Assembly: GCA_036429605.1 (NCBI GenBank)
Contig: CM071591.1
Span: 744,001-808,000, forward strand
Source of the DNA: Cladobotryum mycophilum
Taxonomy: Eukaryota; Ascomycota; Sordariomycetes; Hypocreales; Hypocreaceae
Reading direction: 5' to 3'
DNA: 64,000 bases
The notes below the pieces were generated by a model. It saw nothing but the letters and a program-made list of their open reading frames with translations. It was not told the origin of the DNA and ran no database searches. Both the position numbers and the translations under genes were made by a program. Every line of letters begins with the position of its first letter. The first letter of the stretch is position 1. Positions 26,301 through 38,063 of the stretch are shown here, one piece after another.

Positions 26301-26585
26301 GGTTCGTCCACAACGACACCAGCATCGTCGCTGTTGTCCGTATTTGGATCTTCTCCTTCGGTGTCTTCGCCATCATGGGTGGTCTCTACTACTTCATGCA
26401 GGGCAGCACCGGCTTCGACAACTTGATGCACGGAAAGTCTCCCAAGCAGAACCAGAAGCAGCGATCCCTGGAAGACTTTGGTAAGTTTATTCTCACTACC
26501 TATTTACTCTTAATGCACATTGCTAACATGTATCCCAGTCGTCTCCCTTCAGCGTGTCTCTACTCAGCACGAGAAGTCTTCGTAA
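23363..26585 (+). CDS. pma1: plasma-membrane H+-ATPase, P-type (frameshifted in this sequence)
   Basis: Pumps protons out of the cell at the cost of ATP and sets the membrane potential that drives nutrient uptake. Three exons: 23363-23761, 24153-26480 and 26539-26585, giving about 924 residues after repair. Visible are an acidic N-terminus, the actuator motif ITGES, the phosphorylation site CSDKTGTLTKN with Asp near residue 382, the nucleotide-binding KGAP, the hinge TGDGVNDAPSLKKADTG, several transmembrane segments, and a C-terminal tail ending VSLQRVSTQHEKSS, like the regulatory phosphorylation tail of yeast Pma1. The frame breaks after GIMPCSDP at a run of five C (25367-25371). One more C restores continuity into PRHDTARTIHEAKNLGLSIK. 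Because Pma1 is normally essential, an assembly error is more likely than a pseudogene. The first intron is long (391 bp). Confidence 0.96.
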
Positions 26586-27519
26586 ATACATGCTCCTACA
26601 ACATACCCGCGGGTCTCTTGACTCGCTTGTTTCCCCTTCATCATGTTAATTTGCATTGTACGAGTCATACCTGCTTACGGACGCCTCTGATGTGGTTGAG
26701 GAGGAAACTCTTTATCTCGCGAAAGATGGTAATACTAGACAACTAATGAATAAAAGTAAAATAATGTCAAGTTTCCATCGCCCTCTGTGTGTCTCATTGT
26801 GACTGCTTGCTCGTTCGCTCCCGTGAATATTTCTTTCGTATTCCTGCCTTGTCATACTTGCCAAGTGATCTACACTGCTGACTGCATCTGACCGCGCGTT
26901 GGCTTGATCCTTCATCTCATACATGTCTAAGATTCATGTTGGGGGACCCTTGACCATGTGACCTTGTTTAATTTTACAGCGTAGCATCACAGCGTTCCTA
27001 GTCTGTGTGCCAGCGGTGCTACCCAACTGCTTATCTATCGCACTGTGTGTCACGAAATGAAGCATGTACATGTTGTCGTCCATCCGCGGGCATTAGTGCG
27101 TTTCTCTAAAATGGAGTTTAATGAAACGGCAAGACAATTATAGACCATTATAGGTGAAGGTATAGAAGGGATAATAAGATTTTGTTCAACCTTGTATTAT
27201 ACTATACATATATGTGACTTGTGAGGACCTGTGTGTCGAGTTGTTGAAGTTGGTGAAGTTGGAGATGGTTGTGACTTGTCGTGTAATGTCACGTGATATA
27301 TGAACTCTGTCTTGGAAACTTGGGGACGAGATGGGTATCGAAATGACGACAAAACAAGAGGAATGGGAAAATTTCGACTGGCCGTAACGGATACTCTTTA
27401 CTATCTAATAAAAAATTGACTGGTTTTTCGGGTATCGTTGAATTTAATCAAGATCCGAGGACATTGTCACTGTTTCATTTGAGGCCGGGCTTTGCCATTT
27501 CATATATCGAGTGTTGAGG
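26586..27519. other. intergenic, pma1 to DCAF4-like gene
   Basis: About 0.9 kb between two plus-strand genes. It should hold the pma1 3' UTR and the promoter of the WD40 gene. No ORF or repeat of note was seen. Confidence 0.6.
26749..26754 (+). terminator. candidate poly(A) signal of pma1
   Basis: A perfect AATAAA lies about 165 bp after the pma1 stop codon, a plausible distance for 3' end formation. Fungal signals are degenerate, so this is suggestive only. Confidence 0.45.
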
Positions 27520-29257
27520 ATGCCGCTTGAGATACCGGGATACTACTTTGGTACGGATTCCTGAGCCTTTTCATTCTCATGATATTTCCTTGAGAGAGCC
27601 ACTGATAAGTCTACAGATGCTGAAAAAAACAAGTACTTTAAGATTGAGAAATCCCAAACTGCGCCGTCGTCTGCACAATGGACCTCTGAATCGGTTAAGC
27701 GGCGCAAAATCCAGGATGAAGCCAGGGATGCGGAGGAGAAGAGGGCATACTCGATGCGCAACCACATTAAGCGAAGTAGTCTGCGGAAGGACATTGTGGC
27801 TAGCGGTCTATTGGCCAGAGAGTGCGAGCACAGCGGCGTCAAGGGCAGGATGGACGAGAGGGAGTATGGAGCGGCGGTGTGGGCGAGGGGAGTGGTCGAC
27901 AAGGGAGGCGTGGCGTTTGTGCCGGGGACGGAGAGGAGGAGGAGGAAGTTTGGGCCGATGAGGTGCTTTTACGTGGCGGGGGAGGAGTCGAACACGGAGG
28001 TGGGGGTTGTGTATATGAGTAGGTGGGTTGAACCCCCTTTTGATGGGAGGGGAAGGCTAATGGATGCAGCGATCGAAGAGGAGATGGTTGTGGGGACGTA
28101 TCTCGAGACGGATGAGAACGAGAGGTGAGTATTTTTCTGACAAGGCTGCGGCGGGGACAAGGCTGATGAGTTGTAGGATTGGTCTCATGGATGAGAGAAC
28201 CATGGCGCGACTTGGTTCCGTGGCGACGTATCAGGCTGAGATGATACGCTGTCCTCAGATGTCGTCCATCAAATACCACAAGCCATCGCACAAAGTCCTT
28301 ATCACTTCGAGCGATGCGGATGAGAGCTGCGGGCTGTACATGTTTTCTCCGCCCGTGGCCACGACTATTGATGACAAGAAACATTGGCATATCGGTGAAA
28401 GTGCGTCTTGAACCCCCCCTTTTCGCCAGTTTGTATACATATCTAACTCTAGCGCGTTTATTAGCTGACCACTACCAACGCATCGCCATCCGTCCTCGTT
28501 CCCAGCCCCAGTCCCTTATTTACAAATCCACGCCCGCGCCATCCTCCTCTCCCCTCTTGTGCATCATCGGCACAAACGCCGGTCTTTTGAGCGTTTCTCC
28601 CAACGGCTCGACCGCGAGCGTGGCTTCTCGTCCCGTCTTTGGAGGGAGGGGGCCCAAGAGCGACAAGGAGCCGGGGAGGTCTTTGACCAGGATTTCCAGG
28701 TGGGAAATCATAATGTCCTTTTCGCGGGCGGGAGGAGACCGAAGCTTTGGATGACGGACCTGAGGGCGAGAGAGGAAGGATGGGCGTATGTGCGGACGGA
28801 GAGTTCGATTGCGCACTTGCGGAGCGTGAATGCTCACCAGGTGCTCACGGCGGGATTGCAGAATAGCATGGCGCTGTACGACTTGCGTTTTCTCAAATCC
28901 CCGGCGTCTTCCTCCTCTTCCTCTTCTTCTCCTTTGTCTTCTTCGAGGAACAGGTATAAGCCGCTGCTCACGTTTCCGGGGTACAGAAACGCGGCGCATT
29001 TCCACACGGGGTTCGATATAAGCACCGAGTTGGGCGTGGCGGCCTCGGCGCAGGATGATGGGACGGTCAGGCTCTTCTCCCTGCAGTCGGGGAGGATACT
29101 GAGGAGCGGGGGAGAGCTGGAGGGGGTCAGGGCGAATGTGCCGATCAGGGCGGTGCAGTTCCAGAGGATGCAGGGGGAGAGAATGGAGAGTTTGTTTGTG
29201 GGGGATGGGATGGTGTTGAGGAAGTTTTCGTGTGGGACGGTGGGGGATGAGGAGTGA
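27520..29257 (+). CDS. DCAF4/WDR21-like WD40 protein (frameshifted in this sequence)
   Basis: Resembles DDB1- and CUL4-associated factor 4, a WD40 substrate receptor for CUL4-DDB1 ubiquitin ligases; the fungal role is inferred. Four exons: 27520-27550, 27617-28124, 28177-28400 and 28465-29257, about 518 residues after repair. The tiny first exon encodes MPLEIPGYYF and splices into DAEKNKYFKIEKSQ, which matches the family's N-terminal signature and fixes the start. WD-like blades include NVLFAGGRRPKLWMTDLR and VLTAGLQNSMALYDLR; both end in DLR, resembling the WDXR box used for DDB1 contact. A later blade has AASAQDDGTVRLFSL. Exon 4 shifts frame between SRPVFGG and EVFDQDF. One extra G, most simply in the five-G run at 28648-28652 (or four-G run at 28673-28676), joins the two halves. 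A poly-Ser stretch sits between blades. Confidence 0.82.
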
Positions 29258-29336
29258 GGGTGAGAGGGTGGGGAGTGAGGGGTGAGGGGTGAGAAAATGG
29301 AAGGGATGGAGGGGAGTGGAGGAGAATGGAGAAGGG

Positions 29337-29342
29337 AATAAA
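29337..29342 (+). terminator. candidate poly(A) signal of the DCAF4-like gene
   Basis: AATAAA occurs about 80 bp after the stop codon on the coding strand. Confidence 0.45.
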
Positions 29343-31072
29343 ACATTTGGGAGTTTTGGGAGTTTTGAGGAGTTGGTAATGATGATGAATTGAATAGCTC
29401 ATGTTTATTGTCTCTTGTTTGGTGAGAGGTCATGGTGGACTTGTTGAGATGGCAGTATATGTGTTAAAACGTGTCTGAATGGTATTTGCCTGCATGGATT
29501 CCGTATTTCTCTATGCTGATACTTCTGTGCCTAGGTTGATGGTGTATGCCATTCAGCCTGTCTTGTCTGTGGTTGTGATGGAGTAGCAAGGTCGAGAAGG
29601 TGTAACAGGTGGTCCATATTTCCGCCATCTATAGTATTTTACGAGAAGCAGACGAAGAAGAGGAAATAAAAGGAAAGAAAGAGGGGGAGAGAGGAAGGGG
29701 TTAAATAACGAGAAGTAAGGCGAAATGTGGGCGAGGGTGGGGGTGGGGGGACGTAGCTAACGTATTGTCAGGCACTTTGATGATAATAATACCAAGATGA
29801 GGCTTACGAGAAGGAAAGGGGTGGTGAAACGGGGGTGATGTTTCTTGTAGCTCTCGGCTTGGATGAACCACAGTTTTACGAATAGTTTTACGAATAACTT
29901 TATGAATGGCTTTTCTGATCCCTTTTTGTTGTCGGGGGGTTCGCCTGGAGGGGTTAGAATGTGTCTAATATAACTTTTTTCTTCTTCTCTTCTTTCTCTT
30001 CTTTCTTTTTTCTTGGGAGTCTGTTCCTCGTGCGTTGCTTGGGATGAGGTAGAAAGCCAGGAGCCCCCTATTTTTCTTTTTCTTTTCTTCCTCTTTCTCT
30101 CTGTTGAGCTTACATTCTTGTACATATATGCTGTTTAATTTTTCCTGCGTCAAAGCAAGGAACACATACAGCACACACACAAACATATATATATAGATAT
30201 ACTATGCTCTAATGGTGATGAGGAGGGATTGCTGTCTAGAACTGTTCCGTCTTGTTAGTGTACGACTTTGTAGATGTATGTGGATTTTGAGTAACGCGGG
30301 TATCATTATGGGTATTGCATTGGATTGTATCGTATTGTATCGTATTGGGTGTGGATGGGAGTATGCGAGGAAGAGGAAGAAGAGGAAGAAGAGGAGGAAG
30401 AAAGAGAAGAATAATAGGGGGAGGCAGGAGTTGGCAGTTGTCATGTTTTATTTCCAAGAACTGCGTTCCCCTCTTTGTTGCTATCAATTGATTCAAGTTT
30501 GGATAGTAATATGGGCCATGTAAGTTGGCTTCTCCGACTACTAACCGTTCATATAAATACATATAACCAACGTCTAAAAAGAAGTCGTAAAACATGATGA
30601 TGCACCTTGACGACGGGGGCAACTTCAGTCTTTCCTCTCTTCTTCCCCCCAATTTACTTCCCCCTCCCTCCCCCTCCCTCCCCCTTTCCCTCGTGGTCAA
30701 CTCATTTCCAGCTATATGCTCCATTACATCTCGACAGCACAGTTTAAAACGAGTCCCTTGAAGCAACCCAGTTACAACATGACAACCCCCCCCCCTTTCT
30801 TACGTTTCATTGGGACATATCACTGCGTTTAATAGAAATAAACATGGGGTTTCGGGCAACGTGAGAAATATACACCTCATGATCATGGGGCAAAAACAAC
30901 GCATTTAATAAAAGAATCTTTTGTCACCTTTTTTTCTTTCTTTCTTTCTTTTAGTGGATTAGAAAGAGAGCCAAGTAATTCTTAGAAATACTGGGAACCT
31001 CCCCCGCAAATACTCATAATCTGCCATCTCTACCTCGGTGATTTATAGCGTAGGTATCTCAGCATTTGAAAA

Positions 31073-31195
31073 GGAGAGAGAGAAAGAGAAAGAGAGAAAG
31101 AGAAAGAGAGAAAGAGAGAAAGAGAGAAAGAGAGAAAGAGAGAAAGAGAGAAAGAGAGAAAGAGAGAAAGAGAGAAAGAGAGAAAGAGAGAGAAA
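31073..31195. repeat. (GAGAAA)n-type purine repeat, about 120 bp
   Basis: Units of GAGAAA and GAGAGAAA alternate for about 120 bp with no pyrimidine on the plus strand. Such homopurine mirror-like tracts can form triplex DNA. Confidence 0.95.
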
Positions 31196-32755
31196 ACAGG
31201 ACATTCCATAACTATTTCCCAAAAGCCAAGATATGGTATTACAACAGCCTCTTCTTCTCAACAACCCATTTCTTCGTCAGGGATAGCCTCACCTCAAACC
31301 TAAACGAACAAAAAACACCTCGAGTGTTAATGACAACCATTGCACGCAACAAATAATCCCATGTCCCCATTTGCTAGTTTCCAATCTGCTCCCATCAAAG
31401 AAATTACCCCCCCTTTTATCGTTCTCAACTACAGTAGCCAGTCAAGTTTGTCCCCCCTTATCAGCTAACCAGACGATCCGCCTGGAAAAAAAAAATCATC
31501 ATCATTCACGTCAAGGAAAACTTCATCCACAGTGAAAATCTGGTAGGGAATAAAAAGCAGTCCCAGACTAGTACTATATATCATCTCATATCCTCCTCCC
31601 TCCCATGCAAACCTTCACTCTCATCCCCTTTTTATCACAGCAAATATTTGGGCTCTCGTCCAACTACAACCCCCAAGTTATATCGACATCTTCCCACCCA
31701 CAAGTATCATCATTCTTTCCACAAGGATCATCAGTCCCTTTTTACCATGAAAAAGCCTATAACGAAAACTTGAATCAAAATCAAGGGATTGACGGCCCCG
31801 ATATATCCTTCCAAGACATCTTCATCTCATTCCCCTCCCCTCCCCTCGCCCCCTAGAAATTATTTGAACGCCCATTTTTTACTCAACTCACTTGATGAGA
31901 AGCCACCGTACATGACCGCAGCTTCAACCACACCCCCAAGAACATAATATGTTGTTACATTCACAGGACAAGGGGGTCCCATCGTACAAGGACACAATCC
32001 AAGACGAGAGGTCCCCTTGCCCCCCGCTGGTCTCGTATCCCATGAGCTTTACTTTAAATCACAGCCCCCCATCTTCCAGTAACTCCCCTTACTTTTAACA
32101 TAATCACCTCATACCAAGCTCTCAACCCCCACTCCTTCTCGTCCTTACTATCCCTCCTCCCCTTTATACTATATCTCGTTACACATCCATTCACAAGGGT
32201 CATACCACGAGCTACACGACAAAACTCTACGCTTACCACCCCCAGCACCACCGCAGATCAGTGAGCGTACACTCTCACCACTTCATTATACGAGCAAGTG
32301 TGTATTCAAAGTCAGGCACCAGCACATTCAACCAACGCAACTCTCTCCCTTTGACTCCATCACGTCACTTGAGCAACACCAATGTCAACCTCGATCCAAA
32401 GTTCTTCTCATAGGCTCGCAACGTAAACACAGCCAAAAAAAGCTGCATGCCCAACTGTGATTCCAGTAACTATGTCGCCGCAGCATCATGACATGATATC
32501 ATTATCCACCAGACAAACTCAACCAACTCCAACCACCACAACCACAGAGAAACCAAACGTAAGCCAAAAACACACTCAAATCCTAAAAAGAAAAAAGAAA
32601 AAACTAACCCCCCCCCCCATATCTATCTCCCCGTGATACAAAAGCCAGAATAAACCAAATGAATAGAGATATTATTATCAATATGTATATGTGATTCCAC
32701 CCTTTTTTTTCATCCTTGCCTATTCCAAGTCCAAAGAATCTTCAAAAAGTAAATA

Positions 32756-32768
32756 CCCCCCCCCCCCC
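32756..32768. repeat. poly-C run of 13
   Basis: Thirteen consecutive C as given. The true length is doubtful, because shorter C runs in nearby genes appear miscounted. Confidence 0.9.
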
Positions 32769-33107
32769 ATGATGAGCGAATGCATCCCAACAAGTTTTAA
32801 CCAGAAAAAAAAACTATGCCTGTGCATGGCTCCCGATATCCGGATATCCCGTCCAAAGAAGCGTTACTCCAGAACAATAATAATAAAAAGATATAAGCAA
32901 TCAAAGACCGTGTAAGCGTTATATAGTTTTTCCCCTTTCCCCTTCCGTAGGTATCAAACTGTCGTCATGTGTACCAACACCGATATATAGGAGAGACCCC
33001 AAAGAAGAGACCCAAAAATAGACCCAAAATCTGAAATATTTGCACGTGATTTCGAGCCCACACACATGTGCAAGGTGAGCGGTGCAAGCTCGGACGCAAA
33101 CATAATG

Positions 33108-35389
33108 CTAACGATAAGAAGGAGGTGGCGGCGCTTGCATGCTGTGCCCATTATTGTACGAACCCACAAGCTTGGGAAACGTCTTCTCAAAATCATGGCC
33201 CAGCAGCTTCCAGTTACCAATGTTCCGCAAATGGCGGTAAAATACAGGATTAATCATCAGCTCGTTCGAGTCCGGGTCCTGCAACAAGGTGTCCATGTCT
33301 TCATAAGGCCACGAGACGACCAACGTCTTGGTATAGGGCACGAAGAAGTTGTCAAACGGATAATCGTTGGGGTTATAGAGCTCCACTAGCCTGTCTCTCA
33401 TGACGGGGAAAGGCAAGTAGTCGATCCAAATGGGATGAGGCTTTGTGAGCTGCGATGGCACCGGCACCATCCATTCCGGCAGCTGATTGTAGGTGTCGTG
33501 CGTGAGCGAGACTTGCCAGCGCATGAAGACGAACATGATGTAGAGAACGGCGACACGCTCGGGCAATTTGGCAATGTCAGGGAACTTGCCTATGATGTCA
33601 GTGAAGAACTTGGACAGCGGATGGCTGTATCTCGAGTTTTCCGGATTGAGCAGCGAAGAGACGGATGGGTACTGCGGACCAGCCACCCTGAACTGGTCGT
33701 GGCCCTCGTCACGTCGTTGCTTTCGCTCATTGATGAAATCCAGCAGCAACGCATCGAGGGGACATGTCGGTGCGCAGTTGTTGGTGGGAATGGCGTATTG
33801 AGGAGGGGGCTGGGGTTCGGTGCGCTCATATAGCCAACACCGTTGATCCCTGGTCCGAGCCCAGACCTGACGCCGGGACTAGTTGCATCATGGCGGATGT
33901 ATCCAGGGGACGACGCGGCCGACGCATGGCCATGATGAGGAGCCAGCGCGGGACTAGGCATAGGCGGAGCAGGCATGGGTGCGCCGGTTAGTTCGAATCG
34001 TGAAGGCGCCTCCCAGGAATTCGGCCTGGCTGGCATGGCCGGTTCCGAACCAATCTGGGTCCAATCATGCTTCATGGGAACATGATTAAAGTCTGGCGAG
34101 TCTTGTGCGCCGTTCATGCCTCTCTGTATGCTGGGTGGACGAAGCGTCGGCCGCCCAGGGCGATCCGAGCTGAGCACATACTTGAGGTCTAGACGTTCGT
34201 GACCCATCTCGAAAGTGTGCTGGAGGTTGTAACGCTGTTCTTCCAACTGTAGGCGAGCGCACTCGTCGTATGTGACAAGCGTTTGTTGCTGTTGCTGTTG
34301 TTGTTGCTGCTGCTGCTGCTGCTGTGGCCGTATGGGTGTGACGTTCCTGCTAACCTGCCAAACCTGGGACGGTTGTTGTTGCTGTTGGGGGATGTGCTGC
34401 TGCTCAAGGCTTGCGGCAGGCGAGGCAGAATTTGTCGTCGAGGGAGAGTTGTAGCTTAGGGCGCCCGACTGAACAGCAACGGACGGTGTATATGCTTGCG
34501 GGGTGGGTGGTATGCAGGGTTGTGGTTCCATTTCTGGTTGTCCTCACATTAGCCTCCGGCAACTCGCATGTCAAGGTCATTAGTTTCAAATTCCCACATA
34601 CGTGCATGAACAAGCGGCTCAAGCATGCCCATAATGGTCATCAGCCGCCTCTTGATATCAGCATTCTCTCTTTCGACAAACTCCTTGGCCTGCTGGGCTT
34701 TCTGCAGCTCGAGCATGTGATCCATGTTCCTGAGCTCATGGAGCTGGCGCTCCAGATTTTCAATCTGATTCTTGGTCCGCTCACGAATGGCTCGCTGTGC
34801 TTCGCGGTCTGTACACGTGTGACGGAAGACATTATGGTTAGCAAAGGGTTACACATGGCAAATCAGAGAGGCTTGGTGCGCGTATGTGTGCGTATGTGTG
34901 CGTGACGAGTCGTCCTTGCATAAGTAGCCGCCGGTCGACGACTGGGAGGTTCAAAAAGAAAATTGTGTGGATGAGGGTAATTAGGTGTATATGTGAAGCA
35001 AGCCACAAAGGAAACAGGCATGGAGACGGTCAAGGATCTTGAACCAACAAAGTAAATATTGGAACCAAGGGTTAAAATAAAATAATAATCAAATCAAATC
35101 AAATCAAATCAAATCAAATAAAAAAAATGACATGGACTCACCATTGGCTCTCTTCTTGGCCAGCTGCTCCGGGGTCAAGTTGGCAACGCCTCGACTGCCA
35201 GTAACAGCCTTCCTCTTCTTGCTGTTCACCCCCCAGCTCGGCTGGAGAGCCGGCGGCAGAGGCACCGCCATGATCTCCCTCATGCTTAAGGCTGTTGATG
35301 CTGATGGCCATGCCAATAGCATGGCCGGCACTGGCCACTGACTCTCCTCCGGGACTGAACCCGTCATCTCCCACGGACTCGGTGCTCAT
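33108..35389 (-). CDS. bZIP transcription factor with C-terminal DUF3425 (two frame breaks)
   Basis: Predicted nuclear DNA-binding regulator; its targets are unknown. Three exons: 35389-35142, 34808-34602 and 34533-33108, about 626 residues after repair. Exons 1-2 together encode the basic region LAKKRANDREAQRAIRERTK and a heptad-rich zipper (NLERQLHELRNMDHML). Exon 3 has a Gln run of about 14 residues, a Pro/Ala-rich middle, and a C-terminal DUF3425 region with CPLDALLLDFINERK and PEWMVPVPSQLTKPHPIWID. One break is at five G on the plus strand (33805-33809); one more base joins PNPSP to PPQYAIPTNNCAPTC. The other is at six C (35229-35234), between SPAELGG and VNSKKRKAVTG, and needs -1 or +2. 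The start at 35389 (MSTESVGDDG) is favoured, but an alternative start in the second frame at 35367 would avoid that break. Confidence 0.82.
34278..34323 (-). repeat. CAG/CAA repeat encoding poly-Gln
   Basis: A mixed CAG/CAA tract on the coding strand encodes about 14 Gln within the bZIP protein. Mixed codons make it less slippage-prone than a pure CAG run. Confidence 0.95.
35088..35120. repeat. (AAATC)n microsatellite inside a bZIP intron
   Basis: About six copies of a 5-bp unit inside the 333-bp first intron of the bZIP gene (34809-35141). Confidence 0.9.
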
Positions 35390-38063
35390 AGGAACCCGAG
35401 GATGATGGGGGCGGGCTGGACGAGTAGGTAAGGTAAGGAAGGGGGTCCTTTGATAACAAACACACACACTCTCACGCAAGTCACACCTCACGCCTTACAC
35501 CTCGTCACAACTCACACTCCCTCCCCGTCGTAGCGAGTGCCCCGTCCCAACTGGCCGGTACCCCCTCCCCCGGGGTGGTATCCCGCAACAGGTAAACAGC
35601 AAAGCACAGCACAGTACAGCACGCAGCGCAGGGCAGCAGAGCACAGGGCTTGGCTTGGCCTTGGTTTGTTTGCCTGCCTTGCCTTGCCTTGTCTTGCCTT
35701 GCCTTGACCTTGCCTCGTCCCAGCGTGTGGGCTGAAGAAGGCTGATGGAGCTTTCTATGCCCTTCTTTTTTCCTGCTAAGGCGTGGCAACCGACTCGGCG
35801 GGCCGATAGTGGCCTCGGGAGTCCGGATCGAGCGGGTAGGAGGAGTAGAGGTCCCCTCTTCGGGTGGTTCCCTCTCGGGTCCCCTCTCTTAGGATGGATC
35901 AGAAAAAAGGGGGCAGGGATGGGATAGGATAGGATGGGGATGGGGATGGGGGGGAGGTGTTTCTGGCTGGCCGGCGTGCGTGCCCTATGCCTGCCTATGC
36001 CTGCCGAACCCTATGCCAATCTACGCCTGGCCTGTGGGAGGAGTGCGCGTTTGACAGTTAGAGAGGGGGAGAGGCGGAGGGAGAGAGAGAAGAGTGTGTG
36101 TCTGTGTTGCCGCAATACGCTGGCTGGCTGGCTGTGCTAGCTGGGCTTGGGCTGGAACTTGGAACTGGAACCAGCTTCGGCAGCGGGTAGTAGATACGGT
36201 GCGTATAAAGAAAGAAAAAAAAAGAGGGTACACGTAACTCCAGAGGTACGGCTACGGTAGCGGGAAGTACACACACATACGCCCCCCCAAAAATGGAATA
36301 AAAATAAAATAAAATAAAAATAAAACACGTAACGTGCGGTACTGGCGGCGGCGGCGTTACGACGGACGTGTGTGTGCGTGTCTGTACGGAGTAGGTACGT
36401 GTGTGTGTGAGTGTACGTGTGTGTACGTGTGGTGTGAGGTCTGTGGAGGGAAGGGAGTGTGTCTCGCGCGCCAGAGCCAATAAAACCCCACTTTGCACTA
36501 CCCAGCGTTAAAATTGGGCCGAAGTCCGCTTTTGCTTCGCTGTGCTGGCTGTGTGACTGGGAAGGGGGGGAGCGCGCGACAGAGAGCGAGAGAGAGAGAG
36601 AAGGGGAGATGTGTCTGTCTGGGTTAGTTGGGTCAGTTTCAATTGCGTCGTTGGAACCTCGTCCCACGCTTTGGGGGGGATCAGCAGCGCGAATTAGGCC
36701 AAGGGCCCCCTCAACAGGCATGTACCCTTACTGGTAGTCCCAAAGGAAAGAAATAAGAAACTTGAAAGAGTCAGTCAAGCTCAAGACGCGGGAACTTCAC
36801 AAGTCATGTTTATGTGGTCCCTGTGTTCCAGCTTTTTTCAGCGCAACAGCAAGCAAGCTGCCCTTGCATGGGGAGGGGAGGGCGTGCCGCGGGTTGGGTT
36901 GGTGGGCTTTTTCTCTCCCTCTCAACAGCTAAAGTGGAGAACACAAATACTAATCCAATCCAAATCCAATACTACGTAATACTTACCACTTACTATCTGT
37001 ACAAGCGCCTATAGAGTACCTACAGAGTACTAACTCCAGTGGAGAGTGACCCCCCCCCACAACCGCTGTTCCGTTTTTTGCAGCTACCTCCCCAGCCGCT
37101 GGAGCCAATGTATGCAAACATACATAGCACAAGTTCGCCCAGTACCTCGAGTCAGGAGATGTGGTGGAGCACCGTCCATCCTGAGTCAGGCAGCGCGTTC
37201 AAACAACTGCAACCGCCAAAAAAAAAAGGATCCATGAGTTCTACTACTACTACTACCTACCTTATTATCTACTCAAACTGCGTCAAGGCGAGCTTTCGAT
37301 CAGTTTCCTCTTTCGTTCGACCTTCCTTGAAGCTTGGCCCCCCTTGCTTCTTCTTCTTCTATCTGTAACAGCAACAATTTGTCGTCATAAACAATCCATC
37401 CACTTCTCTCTCTCTCTCTTTCTCCGTGATGTGATATCTGATAGAAAATTGTAATTGTAGTAGAAAGGAAACAAACAAACAAAGAAAAGTGAAATGCATG
37501 CATGTCTGCATCTCGTCACACTACAGGGCTGCTTGCATCTCTGGGCGTCTCACCACATCCGATCCTTTATCATCATCCTTCATCATCATCGCCACAGCCT
37601 ACCCAACCAAAAGTCAAAACAAACCAAGCCCTTTTATTCATTTCATGTAATACTACTTCCCTGCCTCGTACCTTTGATGCAACATGTTCCAGCCATATCA
37701 CTCATCATCGTTTACCCACCATCCCATCCCATCCCACACACCCCCAATGAGACATCTCCTCGCCCGCCCAGACACACAACTCATCTCTCTTCCAATGCTG
37801 ACTGCTTCTTCGTATTTGCTTGCTTGGTTTCTTGCTGCTGCTGCTGCTCTCCTCTCTAGTACATACATACTGGTTGGTACGGGACCCATATCACATTTCA
37901 CCCAAACAATCGACACTCCCCTCCCTGTCTTTGCGCGCTGATAACCGAGATGCTAGCCCCCCTGCTTTTTCTACCGGCCAACCAACCCTAAATTACTACC
38001 TACTTGTGACAATCACCCTTCGCTCCCATCCTAGATAGACTAGACCTCCACTTTTTAACTAAA
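35390..38063. other. intergenic, upstream of bZIP and downstream of NIC96
   Basis: About 2.7 kb holding the bZIP promoter and leader on the minus strand and the 3' side of NIC96. Short repeats include CCTTG units near 35675-35715, AAAAT units near 36296-36325, and GT-rich tracts near 36365-36435. No credible gene was found. Confidence 0.6.

Larger units (their letters stand above)
29258..33107. other. gene-free interval with purine repeat and C-rich skew
   Basis: About 3.85 kb between the convergent 3' ends of the WD40 gene (+) and the bZIP gene (-). No coding frame is credible. It contains a purine microsatellite (31073-31195). From about 31.2 to 32.9 kb the plus strand is persistently rich in A and C and poor in G, including a 13-C run near 32756-32768. 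Confidence 0.65.

Noticed and set aside
24132..26431. Two long minus-strand ORFs (326 and 391 codons) antisense to pma1
   Set aside because: They are rich in Asp, Glu, Gly and Ser and mirror the strongly biased codon use of pma1 on the opposite strand; they have no domain content.
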